Positions 1 through 10,388 of a stretch of DNA of 20,688 bases are shown here, piece after piece. Source of the DNA: Leucosporidium creatinivorum (lineage: Eukaryota > Basidiomycota > Microbotryomycetes > Leucosporidiales > Leucosporidiaceae); contig BCKL01000021.1 in assembly GCA_001600635.1 (NCBI GenBank), positions 479,412 to 500,099 on the forward strand, read 5' to 3'. The notes beneath the pieces are model-generated. The model was not told where the DNA came from and searched no databases. It saw nothing but the letters and a program-made list of their open reading frames with translations. The position numbers and the translations under genes are program-made. Every line of letters begins with the position of its first letter. Position 1 is the first letter of the stretch.

Positions 1-193
1 TACTGTGCTCATTGCGAGCTTCTCATACAGCTCCAGATGAATCGGTAGCTTTCAATCTCCACGTCTGGCGCACCTACCTACAGAATCGCCCAACTGAGCT
101 AGACCCCCCTTCCCCCTTTCGGCACCCTCGCTCACTTTCCCTCCGCTTCATCTCACACGGTCGACACTCGAATCGCCTACAGCTTTCCAACAA

Positions 194-2701
194 ATGGCTG
201 AAGCTGTACCCTTTGATCCTTCGTCGCACTCGCACCGACGATTCAACCCTCTTACACAGGAATGGGTCCTCTGCTCTCGTGAGTGATGCGCCGCGCTAAG
301 ATGGGTTGTAGCGGTTCAAGGAAGGGATAGGGAGGGCTCTGACTTGCAGCGAAGCAGCGCGAGAGTGATGCGGAGGGATTGAGCTACACAGGCATAGCAG
401 AAGAGGCTACAGAGGTGCAGAAGAGCGGCTCATCCGGCTCGAGACGGCGCCCATTGTTCTGCTAGCGAGCAGCTCGGCGGGGTCGTCTGCTGCGGTAGGG
501 TGGCAGCTTGTACCCCGATGATCTTCTCCGTGCTCTGCTGTAGCTCTATCAGCAGTGCACTCGCCTGCAGAGCCACAAATTCACTTCTCTGGAGTCCGGC
601 GCGTGTTCTAGCCGGTCGAACGCTGTAGTGAAGGCAGCTGGGTGGTCGAGGGGAGGTACAGGGGAGGCTGCAGACTACGGTCCATCTTCTCTTGCTCTCA
701 GCAAGGGCGGAGAGCTGTCTTCGGCGAGTTCACTCCAGCCTCATCTTCGCGCACTCCTCCCATGCTGCAGAGGATCAACAGGCGTCCTGACCAAACGAGT
801 GGGCTGCGGTTCGCACTGCTGTGGTTGCTACTCGCTTCGAGACAGGCCAGCCTGCTTTCTCGGCGATCATCTTCGGTCGACCTTGCTGCTCGGCGGAGGC
901 TGAGATGGCTCTGGAGGGGGGTCCGTCGGCGATGGCGATCGCTTTTTCGCCAGTCCGGTGCTTACTCCTCGACCCCTGGTGATGATGAACCGTGCTGACT
1001 CCTCCGTCATCTTCTTTCTGTGATTCCTTCCTCTCTACCCTTCCCCCTCTTCTCCGCCGAAACCCTCCACCTCCCATCCTTCCACCCTGCACAACAGCTC
1101 ACCGCACCAAGCGACCGTGGCAAGGAGCGGTCGAACCTCCTCAACTGGACGCCCGACCGGCCTACGACGAGAAATGCTATCTCTGCCCGGGCAACGAGCG
1201 AGCTGGAGGAATCAAGACTGAGCAGTACGAGGGGACGTTTGTGTTCGATGTGAGTCATTCCCATCCCTCACCTTCCCGAGCTTCCGCTGATGAGCATTCT
1301 GCGCCACACCAGAACGACTTTGCGGCCCTCGTTGAGACCTCGGTGCTCCCTCCGGCCCCCTCGGCGCAAGGAGACGCCGTCAACTCGCTCTTCCAGCAAG
1401 AACCGGCGAGGGGAAAGTGCTATGTCATCTGCTTCTCCCCGAGGCATGACTTGACTGTGGCGGAGATGAGCAATGAGGAAATTGAGGGAGTTGTCAGGAC
1501 TTGGTGAGTTCGGGAGAGGTCGACGGCGAAGCAGGAGCTGATGTCGAGTCTCGTGCAGGACCAAGCTTTATGTCGATGTCTCGATCGAGCACCCGTGGCT
1601 CAAGTACATTCAGATGTAAGCTGCCTCGACTCACTCGCTGCTCGGCGCAGGCTGACCCCACCTTCGCGCAACGTAGCTTCGAAAACAAGGGCTCGATGAT
1701 GGGCTGCTCGAACCCTCATCCTCACGGACAGGTGCACTTTTTGCTCTCCGCTGTCCAAAGTACGGCAGCTGACTCTCCGCTCGCTCCCTCGAACAGGCCT
1801 GGTCGCTTTCCTACANCCCCNCCCGTCCCGCCACGATCCTCCAATCCCAGCGCGACTACGCCCTCTCGCAGTCTCCGATCCCTAACGCTCCCCTTCTGTA
1901 CGCTCTCTCCCCTCCTTTCCTCCTCAATTTCGGCGCTGACACTCTCCGGCTCTCACTCAGAGCCAACGGCAAGCCCTCCCTCCTGCTCAACTACGCCGCT
2001 TCCGAGCTCGCCAAGCATCACAACGGAGATAAAGACTCGAGGGTCGTGCTCGTGGGCAAGCACTTTGTCGCCGTCGTGCCATTCTGGGCGAGCTGGCCTT
2101 TCGAGACGATGGTCATCCCGTTCCAGTGAGTCTCGATCGTCTCGCTTACTCAGAGGTAGAAGGAGAAGCTGACGCCTCGTCGCTTGGAACAGACGCCACG
2201 TCCCCTCCCTCGCTGCTCTGACCGAGGAGGAGGCCAAGGACCTTGCGGCCACCCTCGGCGCCATCTCCCGCCGAATGGACAATCTGTGCGTTTGGCTCTC
2301 TTCTCTTCCCTTCTGCCAGCTCACTGACGCTGCACCGATCTCTCCACAGCTTCGAATGCTCCTTCGGCTACTCGATGGGCGTGTACCAAGCTCCCGTGCA
2401 CCGTCCTCCGACCGCCGAGGCTGCAGACGATTGGGCAGCTTACGCTCAGCTGCACGTCGGCTTCTACCCTCCCTTGTTGAGGAGCTCGACCGTCAAGAAG
2501 TTCTTGGTTGGGTGAGTGCTCGGCGTCTTGCATTGTCTCGCCTTGCTGCTCGGCGAACGAGGCGGAGAACGAGGAGCTGACGATCTCCTTCGACACAGGT
2601 TCGAGCTGTTCGCCGAAACGCAGAGGGATATCACACCCGAGCAGGCGGCTAAACGGTTGAGGGAGTGCGATGATGTGCACTACAAGCAGAAGAAGGAGTA
2701 G
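194..2701 (+). CDS. GAL7: Galactose-1-phosphate uridylyltransferase, copy A
   Basis: Leloir-pathway enzyme that exchanges UMP between UDP-glucose and galactose-1-phosphate, expected in the cytosol. Ten exons: 194-278, 1098-1249, 1313-1503, 1559-1615, 1677-1731, 1797-1897, 1961-2125, 2193-2285, 2350-2511, 2599-2701, giving 387 aa, normal for the family. Visible landmarks are the N-terminal [10 protein letters not shown] followed by [11 protein letters not shown] (joined across intron 1), the zinc-site CYLC at residues 55-58, and the active-site HPHGQ at 176-180, where His178 is the expected uridylylated nucleophile. The C-terminal [21 protein letters not shown] is the family hallmark. The start is the ATG giving MAEAVPFDP just before the conserved N-terminus. 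Two N bases (1816, 1821) leave residues shortly after HPHGQ unknown. The last residues are YKQKKE, against YKKK in copy B. No other Leloir gene is in the window. Confidence 0.95.
279..1097 (+). other. Very long first intron of GAL7 copy A (819 nt)
   Basis: Donor GTGAGT at 279 and acceptor ACAACAG ending at 1097 join S-P-H-R-T exactly as in GalT proteins of other organisms, so no coding exon is missing inside. The other GAL7 introns are 55-87 nt. A typical short-intron acceptor with its own CTGAC branch motif (CTGACTTGCAG, ending near 350) lies only ~70 nt into it, and a GCTGAC lies near 994. Short open frames inside (for example 628-998) have no recognisable product. GCTCGGCG occurs at 472 and 888. 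Confidence 0.8.
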
Positions 2702-3176
2702 GGCTCGGCGATAGAACTGCTGCGGCTTTGCATCGACATAGAAAATGCACGGAATAGATGCTCATTAAGACTATGCAACCCTGCAGACGACCGAGAGACC
2801 GCTCTGACTTTGTGATGTACTGCTCGGAGGGGCAATTCGATCACTGCAAGCGCTGGGAAAGCGCGACGTTCTCCTTGGCTTCTCACGCTCTCGACGCAAA
2901 CTCGTCGAATCAAACTACGACAAGGTGAGTCTCTACTCTGCGCCTATTCACCTACAGCGCTTGATCCTTCCACCATCGCTCGAGCTCACCTCGCCCTCTT
3001 CTCTCCGCTTCATCTCTCGCTCCTTCGCCATCCTTTTGCTATAGCAGACCAACTCGCACTTCTACCGGACTACACTCGACGACTCTAGCTCTCGCTTTTA
3101 CGCGCTCCAAGCCTCTCAGAGCGCTACATCACCATCACCCTCGAGCTCAAACAACAGCCGCTTCCGCTCTCCGGCC
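2702..3176 (+). promoter_or_regulatory. GAL7-A terminator region and promoter/5'UTR of the TEA gene
   Basis: This is 475 bp without a supported coding exon. The AT-richer stretch around 2735-2775 is a plausible 3' end for GAL7-A. GTGAGT at 2925, with possible acceptors at 3046 (TATAGCAG) or 3158 (ACAACAG), could make a 5'UTR intron; the nearer CAG at 2957 would make only a 33-nt intron. GCTCGGCG lies directly after the GAL7 stop (2703-2710). No TATA box can be assigned with confidence. Confidence 0.4.
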
Positions 3177-4503
3177 ATGTCGTCTTCCAGCAACCTCCGT
3201 ACGTTCTAGCTAAGCAGCCACAGATCAAACGATCGCTAATTCGTCTGGTCACCTACAGAACCGCCCTCCGCCACCTCTACACCTCGCGCGAAGCGCGGTC
3301 GACCCTCTGTCGCCCCTTCCTCCGCTTCTTCGGCGATCAGCACCTCTACACCGCAGAAGAAGATCAAGTACGAGCCAGGAACTGTATTGGATGAGTCCGG
3401 CCAACTCTGGAACAGCGAGCTCGACGAGGCGCTCATAGCGGGTGAGTCCCGCTCTCGTCGCGCGCTCAAACAATGAAGCGGAGGGCGTTAGAAGCGCATT
3501 GGCTGAGTTGTCGCCGTACACGACAGCTTTCAAGGTCATCCCCAACATCGGACGCCGCACGGTCGTGATTGACGGTCACTCCCTCGGCCGTAATGGACTC
3601 GTCGCCGAGTACCTCCTCCGCCGAACGGGCAAGAGCAGGAGTAGGAGTCAGATCCAGTCGCACATCCAGATCTTGAAAAAGCACAACCCCAACGACGAAA
3701 AGCGTTAGTCACATCGCTCGTCCTCGCCGCTTCAAAGAAGCCTCGGCTGACCAGCTCCCTTCGGGTTCGCAGTGCTCGCCCTCTTCGCTCAACCCGCCAT
3801 CGAGGGTACCGAGCCCCTCTCCCTCAACTTTGAAGCCATCCTCGGCTCTCGACACCCTACTACCCTCGCCGCCATCGCCGCAGCCGCCTCCTCCGCCGCT
3901 CCCTTTTCCGCCGGCATTGATCCCACCATGTACATCACTCGAAAGGGTATCCTCGAACAAGAGATCGTCGTCGATTTGGACGCGCCGAGGGCTTCGAGGA
4001 GGAGTAGCAGTCGTGCGCCTGGGACGAGCGAGCGGGCCAGCTCGGTCGCCGCGAGTGAGGGAGGAGACGCCGAGTCGAGCAAGGCTAAGGCTACACCGAG
4101 GCCTGCTAGGGTCGCGGCTACCAAGGAATCGACGCCAAGGAAGGCTGCTGCGCCGAGGAGGTCGACCAGTAGGACGCCTAGGAAGAGTTCGGGGTTGGCC
4201 GCTGGGGAGGGAGGAGCTTCGGCGAGTGCGACGCCGGCGAGGAGGGGAAGGAAGAGCGCTGCCCCTCCTGTGCCGGTCCTCATCGTGCAGGGTAGCAAGC
4301 AGGCGGTGGAGGATGCGATGGCGGTCGATGGAGTCGAGGGCAAGGAGGAACTCGTGATTAGCGACCAGGTCCTCATCGCGACGCCGCTGCCAGAGATGGC
4401 TGCAGAAGATCAGCCGCTGGTGGTGGCGACGGAGAGGCCAGAAGTGCAGCAGGGATGGCTCGGCAAGGCCAAGGGAGCGTTCTGGAGCATGGTTGGCTAC
4501 TGA
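3177..4503 (+). CDS. TEA/ATTS-domain transcription factor
   Basis: Predicted nuclear DNA-binding regulator of the AbaA/Tec1/TEAD class, 370 aa. Exons: 3177-3198, 3259-3441, 3527-3703, 3773-4503; all three introns are phase 1. The TEA domain spans about residues 57-125: W58, then the helix containing IPNIGRR, GRNGLVAEYLLRRTGK, and the recognition segment SRSRSQIQSHIQILKK, which matches the TEA signature closely. It is interrupted by intron 2 at Ala69. An AT-hook-like core (KRGRP, 19-23) precedes it. The C-terminal part (residues 128-370) has LSLNFEAILGSRHPTT, then a long basic, Ser/Pro/Ala-rich disordered stretch; no YAP-binding domain like that of animal TEADs is evident. The start is the first ATG whose short exon splices in frame. 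Target genes cannot be told from the sequence. Domain call strong, exon 1 fairly sure. Confidence 0.88.
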
Positions 4504-4526
4504 GTGGCTCGGCGAGGAGTTTTGAG

Positions 4527-4587
4527 GTGAGCTCGCTTTCCGCTTCCTGCTCTCAAGCCCGGGCGCTGACTTCTTAACATCTCGCAG
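4527..4587 (+). other. 3'UTR intron of the TEA gene
   Basis: This 61-nt segment begins GTGAGC, contains GCTGAC and ends CTCGCAG, the same design as the coding introns here. It starts 23 nt after the TGA stop, closer than the ~50-nt distance usually associated with nonsense-mediated decay. Splicing is predicted from motifs only. Confidence 0.6.
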
Positions 4588-5103
4588 TGTGTTCTTGGTA
4601 GATTTTACTTATCGTTTAGTCCTGTTCTACCAGCGTAAGATGTGCTCTCGACGCTGCTCGGCGACTGCGAGACTCGAGAGCGAGCTGTAGAGTCGCCCGA
4701 CGCGCCTCAAACCTCGGTAGCTCGGCCAGGCGTGTATTTGAAGCTGTTTTACATTCTTGGATACCCACTGCTGACCTACAGCTCGTCAAGTACATCGTGC
4801 GGAGGCGGTCTGAGCGTGGCGGCTAGGAGTCGACCGTCCTTCAAACGCCTCTTGCCCTCCGCCACATCACTCGATTTTTGTGCAAGCTCGCTACACGGCT
4901 ACAGGTGAGTCTCCGATCGCGCTACAGGCTGGTGGTGCTCTCTTGGACGCCTGCTCGCTGCTCGACAAGCGGTGGCGCGGCTGAGCGCTGAGCAGAGATG
5001 AGATGAAGAGGCTGACTTGGAGCGACTTCGCGCAGGGCTTGCAGGACAGCAAGAAGAGCGACCAGCATCTCAGTACAGCTCGACAAGCGCGTCTAACAAG
5101 AAA
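4588..5103 (+). promoter_or_regulatory. Intergenic region and 5'UTR (probable intron) of the next Myb gene
   Basis: This holds the end of the TEA transcript (AT-rich near 4598-4625) and the promoter/leader of the gene starting at 5104. A likely 5'UTR intron runs from GTGAGT at 4905 to a CAG at 5035 or 5044, with GCTGAC near 5011. GCTCGGCG occurs at 4656. The open frame at 4642-4908 has no recognisable product and is not called as a gene. Confidence 0.45.
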
Positions 5104-8100
5104 ATGTTCCCCTACCCCGGTCCAGCTACTGGTGAGCGCTTCTCGCTGGCTGATGCTCGAAGCAGAGGGCGCTGTAGCTGATGCGCTGGACCTACAGGTG
5201 GCCGAAGTCATTCCAACGATCTACCCATCGACTTCTCTCCCTATCCCGCTCCCAAACTCGGTGAGTAGACCTGCTCACCTACAGCCCGCACGGACCGCTG
5301 ACGCCCTCCGCCCCTTCGCAGAACCTTCCGTCTCTCCTCCTGCCGACGCTGGGCAGCACCCCGCTACGCACGCCTCCTCCGACGAAGGCTCGTCTTCCGA
5401 CTCGCAACCTCTCCCGACCGCCGGCCCCGATGCGGACCCTAATCGTGCTCAAGTCAAGGGACGTTGGGCGAGCGAGGAGGAAGCCGAGGTGCTCGAGTGG
5501 ACGCCTCTGTACCTCAAAGCTGGCAAGTCGTTCGAGGATATCGCTCAGGCGTTGACCAAGAGGAGGAGTACGGCAGCCGTCAGAGCTCGCTGGAACAAGC
5601 TCGCCGAGGGCAAGGAGGAGTTTGCTCATCTCATCAAGAGGAAGAGGAGTAGGACAGGTGAGTCGTTTCGCTCTCCCTCGCGAGGACGAGTGTTGATCTC
5701 GCTTCTCTCCGTCTCACAGCTACCGATGAAGGAAGCGATAGGGCGTCGTCGTCTACCCCCGGTCCCGCTCAAGAGCCTGCGCGCGCGAAAGTCGAGTCGA
5801 TCGAGGTCGGCTTGGAGGGAGACATGAGGGGAGGTCCTTCTTTCGGTGGATACGGGTATCAAGGTGCGCGTTGCTTCAGCGTCTCCCTCTTCGCCTGGCT
5901 GACCCTCGTCAAGCTCCAGCTGCTCAACGACTTCCCACGCCGGCGCCTTGGGACATTGACGAGGATGCTCGCTTGACTTCTGCGGTCTTGCTTCGTGGAG
6001 AGGATGACTGGGAGAGGGTCCGTCAGGAAATGCAGCCGAGCACTCGTACGGCGCAGGAGCTGAGGGAGAGGTGGTTCACCGCTACGAAGAGCGTCGATGC
6101 CGGTGTGCCCATTCCACTGTTCACGAGACCTTGAAGTGTTTGCTCATCAGCTGTCTATCCTACAACAGCCATCCGAAGCCGAGGGATGTGGAATCTCCCT
6201 CTCCCCTTTCTTCAGGCCGCTCTCGCCAAGGCTCCCGGCTTCGACCACCAAGGACACCTCTTCCTCGACAGCAACAAGAACTGGACGCCCATTCCCCCCT
6301 ACTTCCCGTCTCCCGCTACCGACGCCATGCACCAGAGGACAGCTCAGCAAGCCCAGCTCATCGCTCGCGAAGCCTCTTCCTCTCACGATCCTCGCTACTC
6401 TCGTCCGCCCTCGAACGTCGGTGCTTCCACCTCGGCCTCGCTCGACGCTCTCAGCGCTTCTCGGGTCTCTGGATACGACCAAATGCTCGACAAGATCAAG
6501 GCGGGAGGTCCCATGTCGAACGCCCAGCAGCAACAGCCTCACGAGAAGCCGGCTTCGTCGGCGCCGTCGCTTCCTGCAGCCGAGGAGCGCGCCAAGGCTC
6601 ACATCGCCGCTCACACCGCCGCTCAACTTCAACCTCGTCCTTCTCACGGCGGGTTCGGAGGAGCCATCCCGCCCTTCGTCAACAAGCCGAGCCCTCTCGC
6701 GACCTCGACCGTCCTCTCGGCGAACGGCATCGACCAAAGCTGGGGTGGAGGAGGAGGCGCACCGAGCATGGGAGTCGGTAACGGTGCGGCGTTGAGCACG
6801 GAGGCGGGATCGACGAGCGGCGAGGCGCCCGAGACGAGGACTCTGGGATCGCTCCCTCCCCTCAGCCGCTCCGAACCCGCTCCTCGCAAGTTCGAGCTTC
6901 CTCCTCTCCCCGGCTCGCAGCCTTTCAACTTCAAGCTCCCTCCCATCGCATCCGTCGTCCCCACTCCGCCTAACAGCTCTTCGGCGCCCCCCAGCACGCC
7001 CGTCCACTTCCAGCGTCAACCGCTCCCTATCTCCTTCCCTCAGCAGCCGGCTCCCTCCACGCAGACGCCTCCTATGCAAGCTCCCTACCACCTTCACCAG
7101 CAGCAGTCGAGCGCTGAGCAGGCGCAGAGGCAGCTTCTGAGCCGCGTTTCGGGAGCCGTTTCCGGCGGATCGACTCCCGCCTCGGCGCCTCCTTCCCTTC
7201 AGAGGACGGCGTCGTACAACTACGACATGTTCAACACTCCTCTCGCGCCTGTCAGCTCCATGTACACGCTCCCTCGCACCCAGTCGACTCCCGCCCTCTC
7301 CTTCTACAGCCAGTCGCCCGCCAACGGCGGCGCCTTCGCTTCGCAGGGCATCTCTCAGTCCTGGACGCCTGCACCCATCCAGCCCTACCACCAGCCCTAC
7401 AACAACCTTCCTTCTCTTTCCATTCTTCCTCATCCTTCCACTCCCGACATCTCCGCCTCTGCCGCGACGGATTTCCTCCCCGCCGCCTCCTCCACCACCG
7501 CCGAAACGACGAAAGGTCCTTCTCCTCCCTCGACTCCTCGCGCTCGCTCGGGCCGTGCCGCTTCGCAAAAGGCCGGCGAGTTGATGCAGAAGCTCGTCAA
7601 GGAGTCGCAGGAGGACGACGACGAGGAGGAGCAGGAGGAGTGGATCGCTCGCAAGGCTGCGAAGCCCAAGTCGGGCAAGGCGCCGGCGGCGAGCGAGACG
7701 CCGCAGGACATGGACATTCCCACTACCGAGGAGGAACCCACGGAGCAGGCGCAGGAATCCGAGGAGGAGGACTACGGAAGCGACGAGGAGTGGGATGGCG
7801 AGGATTCGGGCGCGGGCGCCAAGCGTGGGGGAGGGAAGAAGAAGCGCTCGGCAGCCTCGAAGAGCGTCGCTCCTTCCTCCAAGAGGGCAAGGACCATGAG
7901 CGAGTCGTCGCTCTCCTCTGCTATCGAGACGGATGAGGCGAGGACGCCGGCCGAGGGAGCGAGGCTCGGAGGTGTCGGAGAAGAGGAGGAGATCGAAGTG
8001 GAGGACGAAATCGAGAGGATCGTCAAAAAACCCAAGATCGACTCGCCGAAGAAGGAGCCGGCGTTCTCCATCGTCGTGAACGTCGCTCAGAAGAAGCCGT

Positions 8101-8126
8101 CGTCGAGCTCGCAGGAGTCTGCTTGA
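5104..8126 (+). CDS. Large two-repeat Myb/SANT-like DNA-binding protein
   Basis: Putative nuclear transcription or chromatin regulator, 888 aa in this model. Exons: 5104-5131, 5198-5260, 5322-5657, 5720-5863, 5920-6104, 6216-8126. Myb-like repeat 1 is at residues 76-125 (W79, F101, W121; GRWASEEE then AVRARWNKL) and repeat 2 at 200-245 (W201, W221, W242; PWDIDEDARL then LRERWFTA), each in its own exon. The rest is disordered: Pro/Gln/Ser-rich from about 270 to 690, then acidic (EDDDEEEQEEW) with basic nuclear-signal-like clusters (GGGKKKRSA, SSKRARTM, VKKPKIDSPKK). The long last exon carries the tail. The start is the ATG giving MFPYPGPA, just after a probable leader intron. The CTACAG at 5284 would leave only a 24-nt intron, so the 61-nt form ending at 5321 (with GCTGAC) is preferred. 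The 6104/6216 junction is the least certain. Orthology unknown. Confidence 0.78.
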
Positions 8127-8142
8127 GCTAAAGTGGTGGATG

Positions 8143-8204
8143 GTGAGCTGCGCCTGTCCTCCTCTTCGACGAAGATCCGAGCTGACTCTCGTCTACATCT
8201 GCAG
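8143..8204 (+). other. 3'UTR intron of the 5104-8126 Myb gene
   Basis: This 62-nt segment runs from GTGAGC through GAGCTGACTC to TCTGCAG and begins 16 nt after the TGA. It matches the local intron pattern closely. Predicted from motifs only. Confidence 0.6.
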
Positions 8205-8399
8205 TCTTGGTTCTAGCTTGGTCCGTTTCTAGTTCTCCCTCCGTTTCGCTTTACCCTCCTCGTCGCTCGGTCGACGAGGTCCTCGCTTGCTTGTAGTCCT
8301 CTTGCTTTAGTGCTCTCAATTCGGACATAGCCCTTTTGGTGAACTCGCTATTGCACAAGAGAGACAAGCGTATCTACACAAGCAAGCCAAGCCGACACC
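8205..8399. terminator. Convergent 3' region between two Myb genes
   Basis: The genes on either side converge here, with stops at 8124-8126 (+) and 8400-8402 (-). The stretch holds the overlapping 3' ends of both. T-rich and mixed sequence around 8205-8350 is consistent with 3'UTR, but no single polyadenylation signal can be assigned. Confidence 0.35.
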
Positions 8400-10388
8400 T
8401 CACTTCAAGCCTGCTCTTCCCGACCAGACCTCGCCGAAGGTGGAAGCTTCGCGCCTCAGCATGGGTTTGATAGCTGAGCTTCCGCTACTGGCAGCCTGCA
8501 TGTATCCCTGAGGCGTCGAGGCCTGTCCTTGAGCTCCCGCTCTGGCCAGACGAGGCAGCGAAGGCCAGACAGGAGGGTTGGGCGTCGGCGCTGAGAAGCG
8601 AGGAGGCGGGAAGGGAGTGACGGGGAAGGGAGCGACGGCATGGAACGATGGCGATGGGTACACAGAAGGTGCGGGAAGTGGGATGTGATAGCCGTAGGGT
8701 ACGGAGTGAGGAGGGAAAGGTCTTTGCGAGCTGGTCGGCGCCTTCGGCGTTGAGAAGTGTCCGGGTGAGGGAAGGAAGTAAGGAGCTCGGACAGCTGCGG
8801 CAGCGCGACGATCAGCCCTGATCTTTTTTGGACTCGACTCTATCCCGACATGCTCACCTCTAGCGGTAGGAAGGAACACTGGCTCGCTTGAGGGCTGGGG
8901 CTGGAGCTGTGGTTGGACTGAAGCAGGCGAGGGGAAAGCTGAGGGTTTTCGAAGGTCAGCGAGAGCTACGTATACGATCGGCAGAAATATCTCACTTTGC
9001 TCCAGCTCGAAGACCACGGGCGAGGCGCCCTCGTCGTCGTCCTTGTTGAGCAGCTGGTCGATGCGAGTCACAAGCTGGGCGCGACCGCTCTGCTGATGAC
9101 CTTCTTGGGACGAGATAGGCACTTGATCGGCTCCAGGGGTGCTCCAAATGTCCTCCTCGACTGTTCGGAGAGAATGGTCAGCGAAAGCTGGAGCAAGGAT
9201 GATCACCGAGCTCACCTTCCTCGTCCTCCTCGCTCACTTTGACGAGCTCATGATCTAGACCCTCTAGCTCCCCCCTAATCCTCTTCTCGAACACAGCCCA
9301 GGTCAGCCTTGGAGGACCCGTCAACGTCGCCTGAATCGTCCTGTCCCTCGCCTGATCCCTCGCCCTCCTCTTGTTCGCTCCAATCTCCTTCCTCGTCTCG
9401 ATCCTCCCTCTAATCTTCCCCCATCTCGCAGCAATGGAAGCGCCTCCTCGTCCTGGGAAGTTCTCGACGAGCTTGGCGTACGAGTGGTGCTTGGTCGTGT
9501 CGCCGGTCTTGAGGGCGATGAGGAGCGAGTCTTCGGCGGGTTGCCAAGGGCGCTTGCTGAAGGTGTCTTCCGGAACGAGGTCGGTAGGGGAAGACGTGCG
9601 ACGGTTGGTGGTAGTCGGACTGTAGCTGGGGTCTTCTTCCTCTTCGATGCCGGCGTTGGAGGAAGAGCGAGTCGCCGAAGCCATTCCCTCGGAGGCAGCT
9701 GGCGAGCCCGAGACGATGCTTCCGCGTCGTTTGCTGGGAGTGTCTTCGTACCAGTCGTAGGCATCGTCGATGGAGCGCTTCCTGCTCCTCGCTTCGAGCT
9801 CCGAGCCTTGTTTCTCGCCTGCGAAGAAGAGCCAGTGAGCTCGGTCTTCCATCGGACAGCATCTTGGCAACGCACCTTTACCCCTTCCTCCCGACTCGAT
9901 GACCTTCCATCTAGCTTTATGCGCTCCGCCAGACCTCGCATTCCCACCCTTCTTCTTCACATCCTCGGCGATGGCATCCCAGTCGACCGCCGTCAATCTC
10001 GGTCCTTTGCCTCCACGAGCTTCCGGTTCTTGCTCGAAGACGGCGCTCGAGCGGTCAGAGTGGGCGGTGAGAAGCAGCTGATCGTCGTTGGTCGTCCAGC
10101 CGAGCTTTCCCCCGTAGCGACGAGGCTCCACCGGCGACGAAGGCGGTTGAGGTGCGACTGGGAGAGGAGCAGGCGGAGGAGGCGCTGGTGGGGGAGTGGC
10201 GCTGAGGGGTGACGAAAGTGGTTGAGGGACGACTGTAGTCGACGCCAGTCCGGAGAGAGGCGTTACTCGTCTGCAGCACCGCATGCGCGTCAGCTCAGAC
10301 TCGCGGGCGCTTTCGACGAGGCGCTGCTGTAGCGTCTCGGGCTGTAGAGTAGCAGCAGAGCTCACCTGCTTCCGCCTATAGCTCGCAT
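8400..10388 (-). CDS. Two-repeat Myb/SANT-like DNA-binding protein
   Basis: Putative nuclear regulator, 574 aa. Exons in coding order: 10388-10366, 10270-9876, 9818-9216, 9160-8996, 8938-8400. The first repeat-like unit is at residues 65-133 (GWTTNDDQLLL, W66, W105, W129; HKARWKVI) and has a longer than usual loop. The second is at 229-275 (RPWQPAEDSLLIALK, W231, W272; IAARWGKI). Each lies in its own exon. Between them are basic stretches (SRKRS, SKRRGS); the C-terminus is Pro/Phe/Ser-rich and disordered. The ATG at 10388 splices in frame (phase 2) and is preferred over a GTG three bases upstream in another frame. In intron 2, GTGCGT at 9875 is the preferred donor; GTAAAG a few bases earlier is possible. 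The gene converges on the Myb gene to its left and lies tandem with the one to its right. Function beyond DNA binding unknown. Confidence 0.75.

Larger units (their letters stand above)
1..2701 (+). repeat. Left arm (A) of a large inverted repeat carrying GAL7
   Basis: Every base x here pairs with base 19225-x in arm B. Comparison of the translated frames on both strands, plus direct reading of 300-627, shows no mismatch from 1 to 2534 apart from N calls. Arm A holds the full GAL7 gene and 193 bp upstream. Differences start at 2535 and then occur at 2584, 2629, 2635 and 2653, followed by an indel near 2685. Homology is lost right after the stop codon. The outer end cannot be seen, because the match already runs at base 1 of the window. 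The N bases at 1816 and 1821 have mirrored N bases in arm B. Confidence 0.95.

Noticed and set aside
1-193. Gal4-type upstream activating sites before GAL7
   Set aside because: No CGG-N11-CCG pair was found in the visible upstream part.
628-998. Open frames inside GAL7 intron 1 (and mirrored ones in copy B)
   Set aside because: The conserved GalT sequence joins exactly across the intron, and the translations look like no known protein.
4642-4908. 88-codon open frame between the TEA gene and the next Myb gene
   Set aside because: No recognisable product; the end coincides with a probable 5'UTR intron donor, so it is more likely leader sequence.
5261-5284. 24-nt intron in the 5104-8126 gene
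   Set aside because: Too short for this genome's introns; the 61-nt intron 5261-5321 has a GCTGAC branch motif and keeps the frame.
6147-7568. Long minus-strand open frame (473 codons) opposite the large Myb-like gene
   Set aside because: It is Arg/Gly/Ser-rich, has no recognisable domain, and is the antisense of a Pro/Ser/Gln-rich coding exon; GC-rich exons often give such shadows.
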